Shown: piece after piece, positions 54,579 to 64,000 of the stretch
How positions within the stretch are numbered: the stretch's first letter is position 1
Layout of the letters: every line of letters begins with the position of its first letter
NCBI RefSeq assembly: GCF_039555335.1
Contig: NC_092644.1
Coordinates: 49,179,281-49,243,280 of the forward strand
Direction of reading: 5' to 3'
From: Amphiura filiformis
Taxonomy: Eukaryota > Echinodermata > Ophiuroidea > Amphilepidida > Amphiuridae
Length of the DNA stretch: 64,000 nucleotides
The notes under the pieces: generated by a model
What the model was told of the DNA's origin: nothing
What the model saw: the letters and a program-made list of their open reading frames with translations, nothing else
Database searches by the model: none
Made by a program: the position numbers and the translations under genes

Positions 54579-54838
54579 GGGACCCACCATTAAGACTTCA
54601 AGGTGGGCTAGGAAGGTTTGAAAAAAAAAACTTTCCCCACTACATGAGCAAAAAAAACACTTTCCCCATCAACACTAAAAAAAGAAACTTTCCCCACCTA
54701 ACTGTGTATAAATGCATGAAATTAAAAAACCAAAAAAACTTGGCGGTGAAAAAAACAAAACTTTGCCGCCGTAAAAAAATACATTTCCTCGACTCCAACT
54801 TCCTAACCTAACCAACTTCCTGTTTAATGGTGCATCCC
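54579..54838. mobile_element. 260-bp MITE with GGGAYSCACCATTAA ends
   Basis: GGGACCCACCATTAAGAC and TTTAATGGTGCATCCC are imperfect inverted repeats flanked by TTA on both sides. AAACTTTCCCCAC words recur inside. Confidence 0.75.
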
Positions 54839-54841
54839 TTA

Positions 54842-55821
54842 TGGCCAATAAGTGAAATATTTCTGTACATATAATATCCTGAATATAAACGTATTCTGTA
54901 CATGTGCTGGCTATACTGTTTTAGCATGGTTTTAGGGAAGCTAATTTGTGTGCTTAAATAATATTTGAACAAGGTGTGTGGGGGTGGGTGTGTGGGCTAT
55001 TTATTAAATTATCATGAGGTCATATTTATACATTATCTGACTGATAAAACTAGTCTATTTATGTAAATTTCTTGCTGAGATAGTTTAACAAATATCATAG
55101 CATGGAATTTAAATATTTCTGGACATCATAAAACATCCTGATTATAATGTGTATAGTAGATCTTTGTTCCTGTCAATCAAAGGTATGTATCACCAACTAT
55201 TTGGACAATAATCAGTTAATAGGATGTGACGTGAACTAATCAAGTTACCATAATAACTAGCTGTCAAAGCTAGCCCACCAAATAAAGTAGATTGCTGGAA
55301 GTTCCAGTGTTCGATTTAGAGGGGTTTTACATGCACAAATGCATGTAACTTTGGCTCTGGGCATGTAGAATTTTGCCTGTGCATGCAAAATTTTGTGTTA
55401 TTCAGCCCATTTTGAGGAAAAAATCAGAGTTGTGCATGTAAATTTTATTTTCTAAATCGAACCCTGGCTGGAACCTAATGCTATTGGACTCATTGGAACG
55501 TTCTAAATGACCTGTGACTGTCAAGGTAAAATTGATTCATTATAACAACAACTTTGACAATGGGTATACATACTAAATCATACAAATATATATTACAATA
55601 TTAACTGCATCTTGTTCTTGATGAAAGTTCTTTTGCATTCAATGTTCTGGACATCTGATATATTTTCCTGTTTCAAACTTGAACCTTTGCGTACAAAATC
55701 CTTGCACAGATGACAATTTTCACAACAGTGCTCTGGGAACAGTATTAATCCTTGCTGTTCCACTTACATTGACAGACTTGATAAATATACGATTTCTTCT
55801 AAACAAAACAAAACTTTACTC
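54842..55821. other. Spacer
   Basis: ACATGCACAAATGCATGTAA near 55,329 is a small palindrome. 55,610-55,720 resembles 44,895-45,030. No gene recognised. Confidence 0.4.
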
Positions 55822-55866
55822 ACCAGTTTGACGGTTTCGCTTTTCATGGTCGAAAAGCATCATCAG
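55822..55866 (-). ncRNA. Hammerhead-like ribozyme core (tentative)
   Basis: On the minus strand CTGATGA (55,866-55,860) is followed by one base, then GCTTTT...AAAAGC (a 6-bp helix II, 8-base loop) and directly GAAAC (55,838-55,834). The order is that of a hammerhead core. An extra base before helix II and an unclear helix III and cleavage site weaken the call. Penelope-like elements are known to carry hammerheads, and a Penelope-like RT relic lies just upstream on the same strand. Confidence 0.35.
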
Positions 55867-56059
55867 AATATTGATTGATGATCACTTCTTCCGGTTGGAC
55901 AATTCCCGACCACAGAGGGTGTAGAAATGTCACTCAGTAGAGGATTGACTGACTTGTTTCATAAATCAGACTTCAGCATGTGTTGACAAAAGAGTAGATC
56001 AGCATATTGGCAGAAATTTCATATTTCTAGTCCAAAAAGCAATGCTCACTGTGGATGTT

Positions 56060-56210
56060 TCAAAATATAGCAGATATCAATGCTATTGTTGCGATGATAG
56101 CAGACTCGATCATCTTCACAATATTCTATGAACATATTGGTTGCTAGTGGCGAGACAAGACTGTCCATTGCTGCCCCAAATAGCAGTCTGAAGATCTAAC
56201 TTCTGGAGGC
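56060..56210 (-). pseudogene. Penelope-like reverse transcriptase relic
   Basis: The minus strand (about 56,190 downward) reads LFGAAMDSLVSPLATNMF followed by IEY, close to the GAAMGSPVSP..AN...E signature of Penelope-like RT. The frame ends at a stop after about 40 more codons, and neither the catalytic YxDD motif nor a GIY-YIG domain is seen. It is an inactive fragment. Confidence 0.5.
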
Positions 56211-56323
56211 AAAGTATGCTTTAAAAATAATGAATGGTTCCAAAGAGTGTAACATATGAAAATTAAATTTAAGCTCATATTTTTTTATAAATATTTACAC
56301 AATTGTATTTTCAGAGAGACAAA

Positions 56324-58351
56324 ATGATGGAGACGTCAGTGGACTGCCTTGATGATGCTGATAGCTCTCTAGTTAATCTACTCCATGATGATGTAATCAT
56401 TATTATATTCTCATTCCTCAGTCTCCTTGACAAGATAAGAGCCACTTGGTAAGTTGCTCATCCATTACATATACTTAGGCACCAGAAACAAATTAGTTTG
56501 ATCTGTCGATCGACCGTTGGTGCTAGTTATTAAATGAACTATCACCTAATTAATCAGAATTAATGCTAAATTTATATACTGGCAAATATTCATATGACAT
56601 CACAATTAACAATAGTCAATTAATTGATTCCATAAATAATAAGGATTGACCAAGCATCGATGGTTGATCGAAAGATTGAACTAATTTTACCTTAGGCCCA
56701 ATGAAACAGTAGCATAGCCAGGAGGCAGCTGCCCCACCCTTGGCAAAGTCTCGCTGGGATGCTAGCCACCTTGATATTTACTTTTTTCATCAAATTTTCC
56801 TCTTGAAAGTTGCCCACATTTTCAATTAAAGCCATGTGTGATTTGCTCCACAGCGATGCCTTCAATTTTTCTTAAATTTCTACCTCTTAGTCTGAGTCTG
56901 AAGTGAGTCTGGAGTTTTTGTATTAAATCGGAAGATCTCCAGTTTAAATTGAGTGGTGGCTATACACATTGTGTGCATTGAGTTATTTGAATCACTGTGG
57001 TATAAACTGTGCATATCGCCATTCTTCTTATGTCCTGACGTATAAACTGTGTGCATGTCACTATTCGTCTTGCGTCGTGTTTGTTCATCCTGGCTGTGTG
57101 AAGCTAAGCCAATATAATAATATGATTGGCGAGCTAATATGTGCATTGTAGGCACTGCTCTGTTTTACCTTGTTTGGCTCGAAATTAAAAGGGGACATGT
57201 GATCAGTGCAAAATAGGAATCTGTTCTTTATGCAAATTACACATTATTGCTTTAACTTATACTTGTTTTTTACTATTAGGGTATGCAGAAGATGGCGTTG
57301 TATTCTCAAGGAACATCCTTCACTCTGGACCTCATTGGACTTCACAAGTACTTCCAGCGACAGTTTTCATCATAAAAGCATAGGTTTTAAGACTGACGAT
57401 TCTTCAGTGTTATCGATCTTAAAATTATATGCCAGCTCTTCTGTTGATACAATTAGGACAGTTATCCGAACAACTGAGGGAGGCACTGAGATAGTCAAGT
57501 TAATTCAAGAGAGCTGTCCTAAACTTCAAACTCTGTCAGTAACTGTTCACGGGCAGAGTCGCTTGGCGAAATATTCCGACTCTGTGCTTGAAATTCTTGG
57601 CATGTGCCAAAATTTGAAGTATTTGATGCTTGAGAATATGAACTTGACTAAGCCAAATATGGCTGCATTAACAGAGAGTGTTTGTTTACAAGAATTGACT
57701 TTAAAAGGGATAACCTCTGATATGAATCGTATCCCTTTGAATGATATTATGAAAGAATCTGTTGGTGTGAAATTAATTGGGTTGGAAGTTTTTAGACTGG
57801 ATTGTGTCGACCAGATTCGGCGTCCATATGGCCGTAGTCCATTTCATGCAGTGATCACGCCAAATATCAGCGGATTTCTTCAAACTATGACGAAGTGGAC
57901 AAAACTAAGAACATTGGCACTCACCGGTTTGCTAACTTTTACAGAGTGGGCTTTCCGGGACTTGATAACGGCACTACCAAACCTAATATGTGTTTCATTA
58001 GGAGATGTATCCAATAGCATACTTCAACTGATATCTCTGAATCTTTGTGAGATTAAAGAGCTTCATATCACAGGTGGCAAATATTCCATGGAAGGTCTGG
58101 AATATTTAAAAGAACACGGGAGACTTCAAATTCTCTCTGTAAATCTTGATGGTCTTGTGATTGCTCCACCGGAATTTGAAACATCTTGGACGAATCAACT
58201 TGTGGAGATCCTGTCTTCTTTACCCAATATTAAATGTTTCAAAATGACAGGAATAAAAGAAGAGGAACTGGATAAACAAATTGCGTATTTAAAGTTAAAA
58301 AGAAACATTGAAATAATTAAGCCGCATTTACAGATAGAACAAGGGTACTAA
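56324..58351 (+). CDS. F-box protein with leucine-rich C-terminal region, two coding exons
   Basis: Exon A (about 56,315-56,448) follows an acceptor TTGTATTTTCAG, so an upstream 5' UTR exon probably exists. It starts ATGATGG and ends at a donor G|GTAAGT. The 831-bp intron (56,449-57,279) ends TTTTTACTATTAG. Joining completes a Trp codon and gives 398 residues. Residues 15-62 form an F-box: LLHDDVIIIIFSFLSLLDK across the first exon, then WVCRRWRCILKEHPSLW across the junction. F-boxes bind Skp1 in SCF ubiquitin ligases. Residues from about 118 to 390 hold irregular leucine-rich segments (NLKYLMLENMNL, KLRTLALTGL, EIKELHITGG, RLQILSVNLDGL), the presumed substrate side, as in FBXL proteins. No orthologue is named. 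A second in-frame Met lies at codon 2. It is the only non-zinc-finger gene here. Confidence 0.85.
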
Positions 58352-58634
58352 CAAAATCCAGATTTTTTTATATTAAAAAAAATCTATATCGACAGCAGGA
58401 GTAAAGGCCCCAAATGTGCAAAGTGGGTTAAGAAACAGAGCATTTGACTATCACCTGTAAACCAAACCCACCTTATAAATATAAAGGGACATTTTCATTT
58501 TTTACACTCAATTTGAATCCTGTACCACAAAAAATAATCAGATTCCAAAATTTTGATATAAATTGCACTTGCATTTGTGATATTAATAGTAGCAAAAAAC
58601 AACAACACCATTTCACCTTTTGGTAACATCTAAA
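58352..58634. other. Region after the F-box stop codon, possible 3' UTR
   Basis: No canonical AATAAA was seen; near matches such as AAAATAATC occur at about 58,530. The 3' end of the transcript cannot be placed. Confidence 0.35.
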
Positions 58635-58636
58635 TA

Positions 58637-58862
58637 CAGGCTGTATCAAAATGATTGGTACCCATCCGTTTTCATGTTTATTGACAAGCCTGCTGCTTCC
58701 AAATGCAGCGGCGGATCACAGTAAAATGACCCCAATTTGCAGTTTATAATCGTTCGCATTATTTGTCTATAAATTAGGTGCATTCCATGTTACATTGTGA
58801 TGTGGCAGTCCTGTCCCATAATCACAGAAAAGTGACGGTACCAATCATTTTGATACACCCTG
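58637..58862. mobile_element. TA-target MITE, CAGGCTGTATCAAAATGATT ends
   Basis: CAGGCTGTATCAAAATGATT and AATCATTTTGATACACCCTG are inverted with TA on both sides, and GGTACC follows at both inner edges. The 226-bp element is non-coding. Confidence 0.92.
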
Positions 58863-58974
58863 TAGAACATTACATCAGGCCTAAAACATGAGCTTTAATT
58901 CTTCAACCATGGATTATGTAAAGAAAATGCAGCTAAAGCATACTTGCACATTAATGCAGATTGTCCCAATTGAC

Positions 58975-59498
58975 ATTTTCAGTAAATCCCATAAGGCCAA
59001 AGAAAAAAAAGATTGTTCGCTTGTCCTTCACCGACCCTAATCTGGAAAATCCGGAAGAAAGTTTTTTTTTGTTTTACTGTACAAAGAAATACCGACTCTA
59101 ATTTTGGAAATTCCAATTTTTTTTTTTCTTTCAACATTTTTGACATCCTGAAAAGTTTTTTGTACAGTTTCTACACACTTCTAAACATTAAAAACATGAA
59201 TGAAGTGGCATACAGTAGAGAAATATCCCAATTCACAACTATTTGGGCATACAGTCATGTTTTGGCTATGAACTTTAATTTTTTTTTACCCAATTCTGTA
59301 AAAGTTGTGGAGGACAAGCAAACAATCTTTTTTTTTTTTTTTTGGCCTAAGCTGTGATGCTGTCAGCTTGATATGCACATCATTATTGCACTCTTCATGG
59401 CTTTGAAATGCCAGTATCAGTGTTTGCTACACGATGCGGATGTGCACATCTGTGACATCTCGGGTCTACCTGCAAAGGCTTATGGGATTTACTGAAAA
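58975..59498. mobile_element. Foldback element, TTTTCAGTAAATCCCATAAG ends
   Basis: TTTTCAGTAAATCCCATAAG and CTTATGGGATTTACTGAAAA are perfect inverted repeats. Inside, AAAGATTGTTCGCTTGTCC pairs with GGACAAGCAAACAATCTTT. The open frame at 59,013-59,357 is T-rich sequence within it, not a gene. Confidence 0.87.
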
Positions 59499-60015
59499 GT
59501 TAAAGCAATATTATAACATTTTCAAACAAAATAGATTAGCATTTCTTTGCCATAAAATGTTAGCTTTTACTGTCAGATATATCCCCTTTTATTTTTGAGC
59601 CGACCAACTACGGCAAAGCAAAGAAAATTGGAATTTACTACCAGCGCACATGTATGCCAATACGTACCACTCCTTCGGTCATGTTGTGGTACGACCCTTT
59701 GTTGTGTATATCACCGTCCCACACGTCGTGATGTACTGTGTGTTATGAACATCGTGTATGCGTTCGACTAATAATTCCATCGTAATAATAAAGCGCTGAA
59801 TCAGCCTTTAATTCAAAATCACGGATTTTGACAAAACTACAGCACTTAGTCTTGATTTTTGCAGGGTATATTGGTTTTATAAAGTACAATTTAATCGTGT
59901 AAAAAAAGGAATTTTAAAAATTCAGTGAGGGCGTCTTCCTCAGCAAATGTTATAATATGGCTTTAAATGAAATTGCGCAACAAATTAATCATTTTACTTG
60001 ATTGTGTCACATAAT
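59499..60015. other. Spacer without recognised features
   Basis: No coding frame or repeat structure is seen. Confidence 0.4.
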
Positions 60016-60161
60016 GTGCTATTCCAGTTGAAAATACATTAAACAGGGAGTGTGAATTTCAAATGGTGTTACCTATCTGAATAGGCGTCTCCATTTGAAA
60101 GGGGGGGGGGATTAAATTCATGTCTTTCATAGGGGTTTATGAATTTCAACTGGAATAACCC
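60016..60161. mobile_element. Short MITE, TATTCCAGTTGAAA ends
   Basis: GTGCTATTCCAGTTGAAA and TTTCAACTGGAATAACC are inverted. CCATTTGAAAGGGGGGG lies inside. A distant relative (GGATATTCCATTTGAGATCC) is at 61,468. Confidence 0.75.
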
Positions 60162-60328
60162 AATGTGACAATTAACAGATTTGAATAATAATAAAATAAA
60201 TAAAATAATTTAAAAAACTCACAGAATAAAACCAGCAGTTTTTCACTTCCATTTATTTGACATTGTCTCCTTAAGGATTGTTTCTTCATTACAACTTTAT
60301 GAAAGCAGTGTTTTTACACAATACATAC

Positions 60329-61242
60329 ATACCACATTCATTCCATTAACCACCCATGGCACTTAAGTCATTTTGGGTAGGCGCTTATTTTTTACATTAA
60401 GCCAATAATACATTAAAAAAGTTACAAAATGTTCATCCATCATCATCATTGTGTCACGTTTCAGACTATGATTCAGATTTGCATGGGGAGTTAAGGGCTG
60501 GGGTATGAGCGTTTGGACAGTATTTATTTTGGGACATTAGAGCACATCAGACATATCGAATTGCATTCTGAATACGAAGAATGTCATTCTGATATCAAAT
60601 AATTTTGATTTTTGAAATTCGCAATTTAATACACATTTTATGGCAAATCATTGAAAATTGATATTTTTGATATTTAACAGTACTTGAAGTAAACTTTATA
60701 AATCTGATGATTTATACTTGAAGTGTATGTAGGTGGGATGAAAAGCCGACGATCAATTGAAAATTTTGACCTTTTCAGTATTGAAGATATGGATTTTTTT
60801 CCCAAAACACCAAAAAAATTAGGTCTTTTGGGAAAAAATCCATATCTTCAATATGAAAGGTCAAAATTTTCAATTGACCGTAAACTTTTCCTCCGTATAC
60901 ATACACTTTAAGAATATATCATTAGATTTATATGATTTACTTCGAGGACTGTTATATATCAAAAATTTGAAAAATATCAAATTTTTATAATTTGTCATAA
61001 AATTTGTATTATATTGTGATTTTCAAAAAATGAAAATTATTTTATATCAGAAAGACATGCTTCGTATTCAGAATGCAATTCGATAGGTCTGAGGTGGTCT
61101 CATGTCCCACAAAAAATACTGTCGAAACGCAATAAACGCTCATTTTAGATCCCTTAATAAACTAATATCACAGTTTGCTTGTTGTAAAGTCACTGGGTGG
61201 GCACTTATAGGGGCATGGCGGTTAATGGAATGAATACAGTAC
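60329..61242. mobile_element. TIR element of the TATTCATTCC family hosting the TTAA foldback
   Basis: ACATTCATTCCATTAACCAC and CGGTTAATGGAATGAATACA are inverted. GGGTAGGCGCTTATTTTTTA matches the fragment at 52,525. Most of the length is the foldback element at 60,491-61,157. Confidence 0.75.
60491..61157. mobile_element. TTAA foldback element, second full copy
   Basis: TTAA bounds both ends (60,491-60,494; 61,154-61,157). TTAAGGGCTGGGGTATGAGC and GCTCATTTTAGATCCCTTAA are the arms. The interior matches 858-1526 (CATATCTTCAATATGAAAGG, AATTGCATTCTGAATACGAA). Confidence 0.9.
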
Positions 61243-61727
61243 ATGATACATACACATTTTATTTATTTTCATGCAAGCAAATTTAATAAAACAGCAAAAT
61301 AGAATTTAAAAAAAAGATGGCGGAGATGTAACAAAAGGCAAAAGCCTGAATTAAGCATTACACCACCTTAAAAGAAATATTATAGGCTAATTATTACTAG
61401 AATTAAGAAAAAATACAATAACCACAAGTTATGTTACAGTTACACCTTACTGTAAGCAACAGCAATGGGATATTCCATTTGAGATCCACACCCCCCTTAA
61501 AGATTGCAAATGGAGTCACCCAATTTTGTTAACATGAAAGCATATAAGATTTCTGAATGATTTAAAAAAAATGTTCTCTCAGAATTTGCATGAAGCAAGT
61601 AGATTTTGTGTTGTCACTGTCATTAATTTTTAAACATCAAAATAAAAATGTAGCATGATGTAAATAAACTTGAAAATAAATTAAACTCATTTCCCTTGAT
61701 ACATGTAGTTTTGCAATAACCTACCAG
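61243..61727. other. Spacer without recognised gene
   Basis: AT-rich with no supported feature. Confidence 0.4.
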
Positions 61728-61819
61728 TTACAACGACAGTTGGAAATTTGATTTGTGCCCAAACAAGAGCAAATTACAACGACAGTTGGAAATTTGATTT
61801 GTGCCCAAACAAGAGCAAA
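61728..61819. repeat. Exact 46-bp tandem duplication
   Basis: TTACAACGACAGTTGGAAAT through AACAAGAGCAAA occurs twice in direct succession (61,728 and 61,774). Confidence 0.95.
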
Positions 61820-62828
61820 TTCATGCAAGTTGTTTCCAGTTTCCATCCCTACAAGTTTGATTGGATCAAATTGGATAATGACTATACCATTTGGGGATGT
61901 ATCACAATAGGGTCAGGGAATAATTTCTGGTACAATAGACACCCTAATCTAGTCTCCTACCTGAGCTGAGGGGTTTCTCAACTTTGGTTTGGGTTGGGAT
62001 GTGCCGCTGGGATTCCAAGAAAATACCCTACTTTAAAACAAATTTGACGAAAAACAAGACCCAAAATTATACCAATTTTTGGAACATTGACATAAATTTG
62101 GCTAACACAATTTACACTTTATTTAGAAAATATTGATAAAACACATTTTTTAAACCAAATTTGATGAAATTGAGGGCCATCAATAAACAAAATTGGCTGA
62201 AAATTCACCCCCAAATCTGCCACTTATCCTGGCACATTTTGCTATCCCCAGGATTGACGTTCATGCTCCTATTGGATAATTTAGTGGCATGATTAAAGCT
62301 TAATTGTGAAGTTTGAAAATAGATCAACATATATGTATTCTAAGGAAGCAATTTATCTTACATTCTTTGATCTCATCAGATTAAAAGAAGCATTTACATA
62401 ATGGAATAGTCCAGTAGGTATACATAATGGAGCAGTCCAGTAGGTGTACCATATCAAACTGCTGCCTTTCTTAAAGCTATTCTGATTGGTTAATTACATG
62501 ATACAATCATATGATTGACCAACTAAACTACAGCTTCTAAATATTTAAGCTCAAACCTCTTCAGCCCTACCACCATTCTTACCATGCTGCTGATTGGCTC
62601 AACATATCATAATAGTATTTTTGTGACCAATCAGCAAGTATTTAACATATTCTTTTATAACAGGTTTTTACAAATATTTTTGTATTAAATAAAATAAGAA
62701 AATTGTGAAAAATTAATAAATTGGATAATTCTCCAAGACCAATGAGAACCTCAACACAAATACATATGCCAAATTTGAGAAACTTTTTAACAAAGAAATA
62801 AAACTCAAGTTTAACAGAAAACTCAAGT
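61820..62828. other. Spacer without recognised gene
   Basis: Short repeats GTCCAGTAGGT(A/G)TAC at about 62,410 and 62,436. No coding frame with family features. Confidence 0.4.
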
Positions 62829-63174
62829 TTAAAGGAGTATTTTCTGATCCTAGCCTCCTCTTTTTATAACATTTTTCAGTTAATATCAACGAAAAAAGCT
62901 TATTCCAAAAATTTCAGTTGGAATTTCGATTTTACATTTGCAAGTAATGCATAATTATGTGTATTACACTGTTCCATAGGCCAGTGTTGTAATTCAAATT
63001 TAATGATATCTTAATTTCAATTTAATGCTATTTTTGCCAAATTAATTAATCTGCAAGAAATTTCTAGTACAAAAAAATCATGTAGCTAGAAGTTTCCAGT
63101 GGTATGAAAATCTTTTTTTTTTTTTGAGAAAAGTGGGGGGATGAAGCTGTGGATCACAAAATGCCCTTTTAAAT
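62829..63174. mobile_element. MITE of the TTTCGTGATCC family, whole copy
   Basis: TTTAAAGGAGTATTTTCTGA at the left and TCACAAAATGCCCTTTTAAA at the right are inverted. The interior follows the element at 23,698 (ATATCAACGAAAAAAGCTTA, AAAGTGGGGGGATGAAGCTG). Confidence 0.8.
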
Positions 63175-63291
63175 AAAATAGAGTCCATCTAGGACAAAAG
63201 TTGTACTACATACTCTACTACAAAAATAAAGGGATCAGAGTATTGGTGCTGATCAACCGTTTTCGGCATGCAATACTCAGTACGCAGTAGT

Positions 63292-63529
63292 CTAAGGTCA
63301 GTATGCACAAAAGAGTTAGACCAGGTCTAAAGTTCCATCACGAATGGTCCTTTACTCTTATTGCCTATCTAGAGTAGCTAGCAAATTCTAAAGATTCAAA
63401 TGCAAAACAATAATCCAAAATAACTTAAGCAAATGTAAAGGAAAATGTCCTTTCTCCTGGGACTAAATTCCACTTAGACCAGGTCTAACTTTAGACCCGG
63501 TTTACCTCTTTTGTGCATACGGACCTTAG
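63292..63529. mobile_element. 238-bp MITE, CTAAGGTCAGTATGCACAAA ends
   Basis: CTAAGGTCAGTATGCACAAA and TTTGTGCATACGGACCTTAG are inverted. GTTAGACCAGGTCTAAAGTT and AACTTTAGACCCGGTTTACC continue the arms. TA may be the target. Confidence 0.85.
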
Positions 63530-63710
63530 TGTTCTGTTGCCTAATCATTACTCAATAAAATGACACTCACCTGATTTATAATGTCAATGCCATTTTTGAA
63601 GAATGTCCATAAATAAGTCTGATACTTTGTTGCGTAATATAGATTAAAACGGACGTACAGAATCTACAGGGATTTGCCAATTTGTGATTGACCTGCAATT
63701 TTTTATATAT

Positions 63711-64000
63711 ATGTGACCCGTTCTGGCAAAACCAATAACAAGTCACATTTTTGACATTTCATGATTTTAATAAAAACATAAGCACACGACAATAAGCTTT
63801 AAATGAAACCAAAATTATATACATAGCATCAATACTTTTCAAGATATGGATATTTTTTTAATTTTGTAAATGATACCTTGATATTTTTGCCCAATTGCTA
63901 TTCTGAGTTATGGGTTAATTACTTTCCTGCCTTACACAGGATTGAATAGGGATAATCATAGTTCAACTGTTAATTATTGATTAAAAAAATCTCTTTTTTA
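63711..64000. mobile_element. Possible TIR element running off the right edge
   Basis: GTGACCCGTTCTGGCAAAAC follows TATATAT and looks like a MITE end of a type common in marine invertebrates. The other end is outside the window, so this is tentative. Confidence 0.3.

Noticed and set aside
59013..59357. 114-codon T-rich frame
   Set aside because: It lies entirely within the foldback element at 58,975-59,498 and is dominated by poly-T runs.

Overview
The window is eukaryotic, animal-type DNA: AT-rich, intron-containing, with Kruppel-type C2H2 zinc-finger genes, one F-box gene with a GT-AG intron, and dense short inverted-repeat DNA transposons, a LINE tail, a Penelope-like fragment and a large satellite. 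The repeat types (CGCGAAAA palindromic MITEs, many hAT and TA-target MITEs) fit a marine invertebrate deuterostome, most likely an echinoderm. That assignment is inference; the sequence does not fix the species.

Layout. 1-2,040: broken zinc-finger arrays split by a TTAA foldback transposon. 4,060-9,409: two intact zinc-finger genes (4,310-5,962 and 8,216-9,409) with relic fingers between them. 9,720-18,090: a tandem-repeat block built from GTATCAAAAGTG-type words, ending in about 42 copies of a 116-bp satellite monomer. 18,700-24,660: a field of nested MITEs. 25,152-26,222, 35,591-36,790, 40,858-41,976 and 49,531-50,457: four more intact zinc-finger genes, separated by duplicated 3' flanks and by transposons. 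50,470-56,300: repeats, an orphan zinc-finger 5' flank and a Penelope-like relic. 56,324-58,351: an F-box/leucine-rich gene in two coding exons. 58,600-64,000: more MITEs and nothing else recognisable.

The six intact zinc-finger genes are tandem paralogues on the + strand. Each starts with the same divergent finger module (Cxx[12 protein letters not shown], HxxxH) just behind a splice-acceptor-like tract, then 8-15 near-identical fingers of the form CxECxKCF. Their flanks are paralogous, so one copy often gives the pre-insertion site of a transposon in another; several insertions could be dated relative to the duplications this way. The F-box gene has no visible functional link to the cluster. 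Nothing in the window is a demonstrated new system. The best candidates for novelty are the lineage-specific zinc-finger family, the satellite block with its strand-polarity switch, and a 1.86-kb inverted-repeat element carrying a repeated GGAGGCTTC word.
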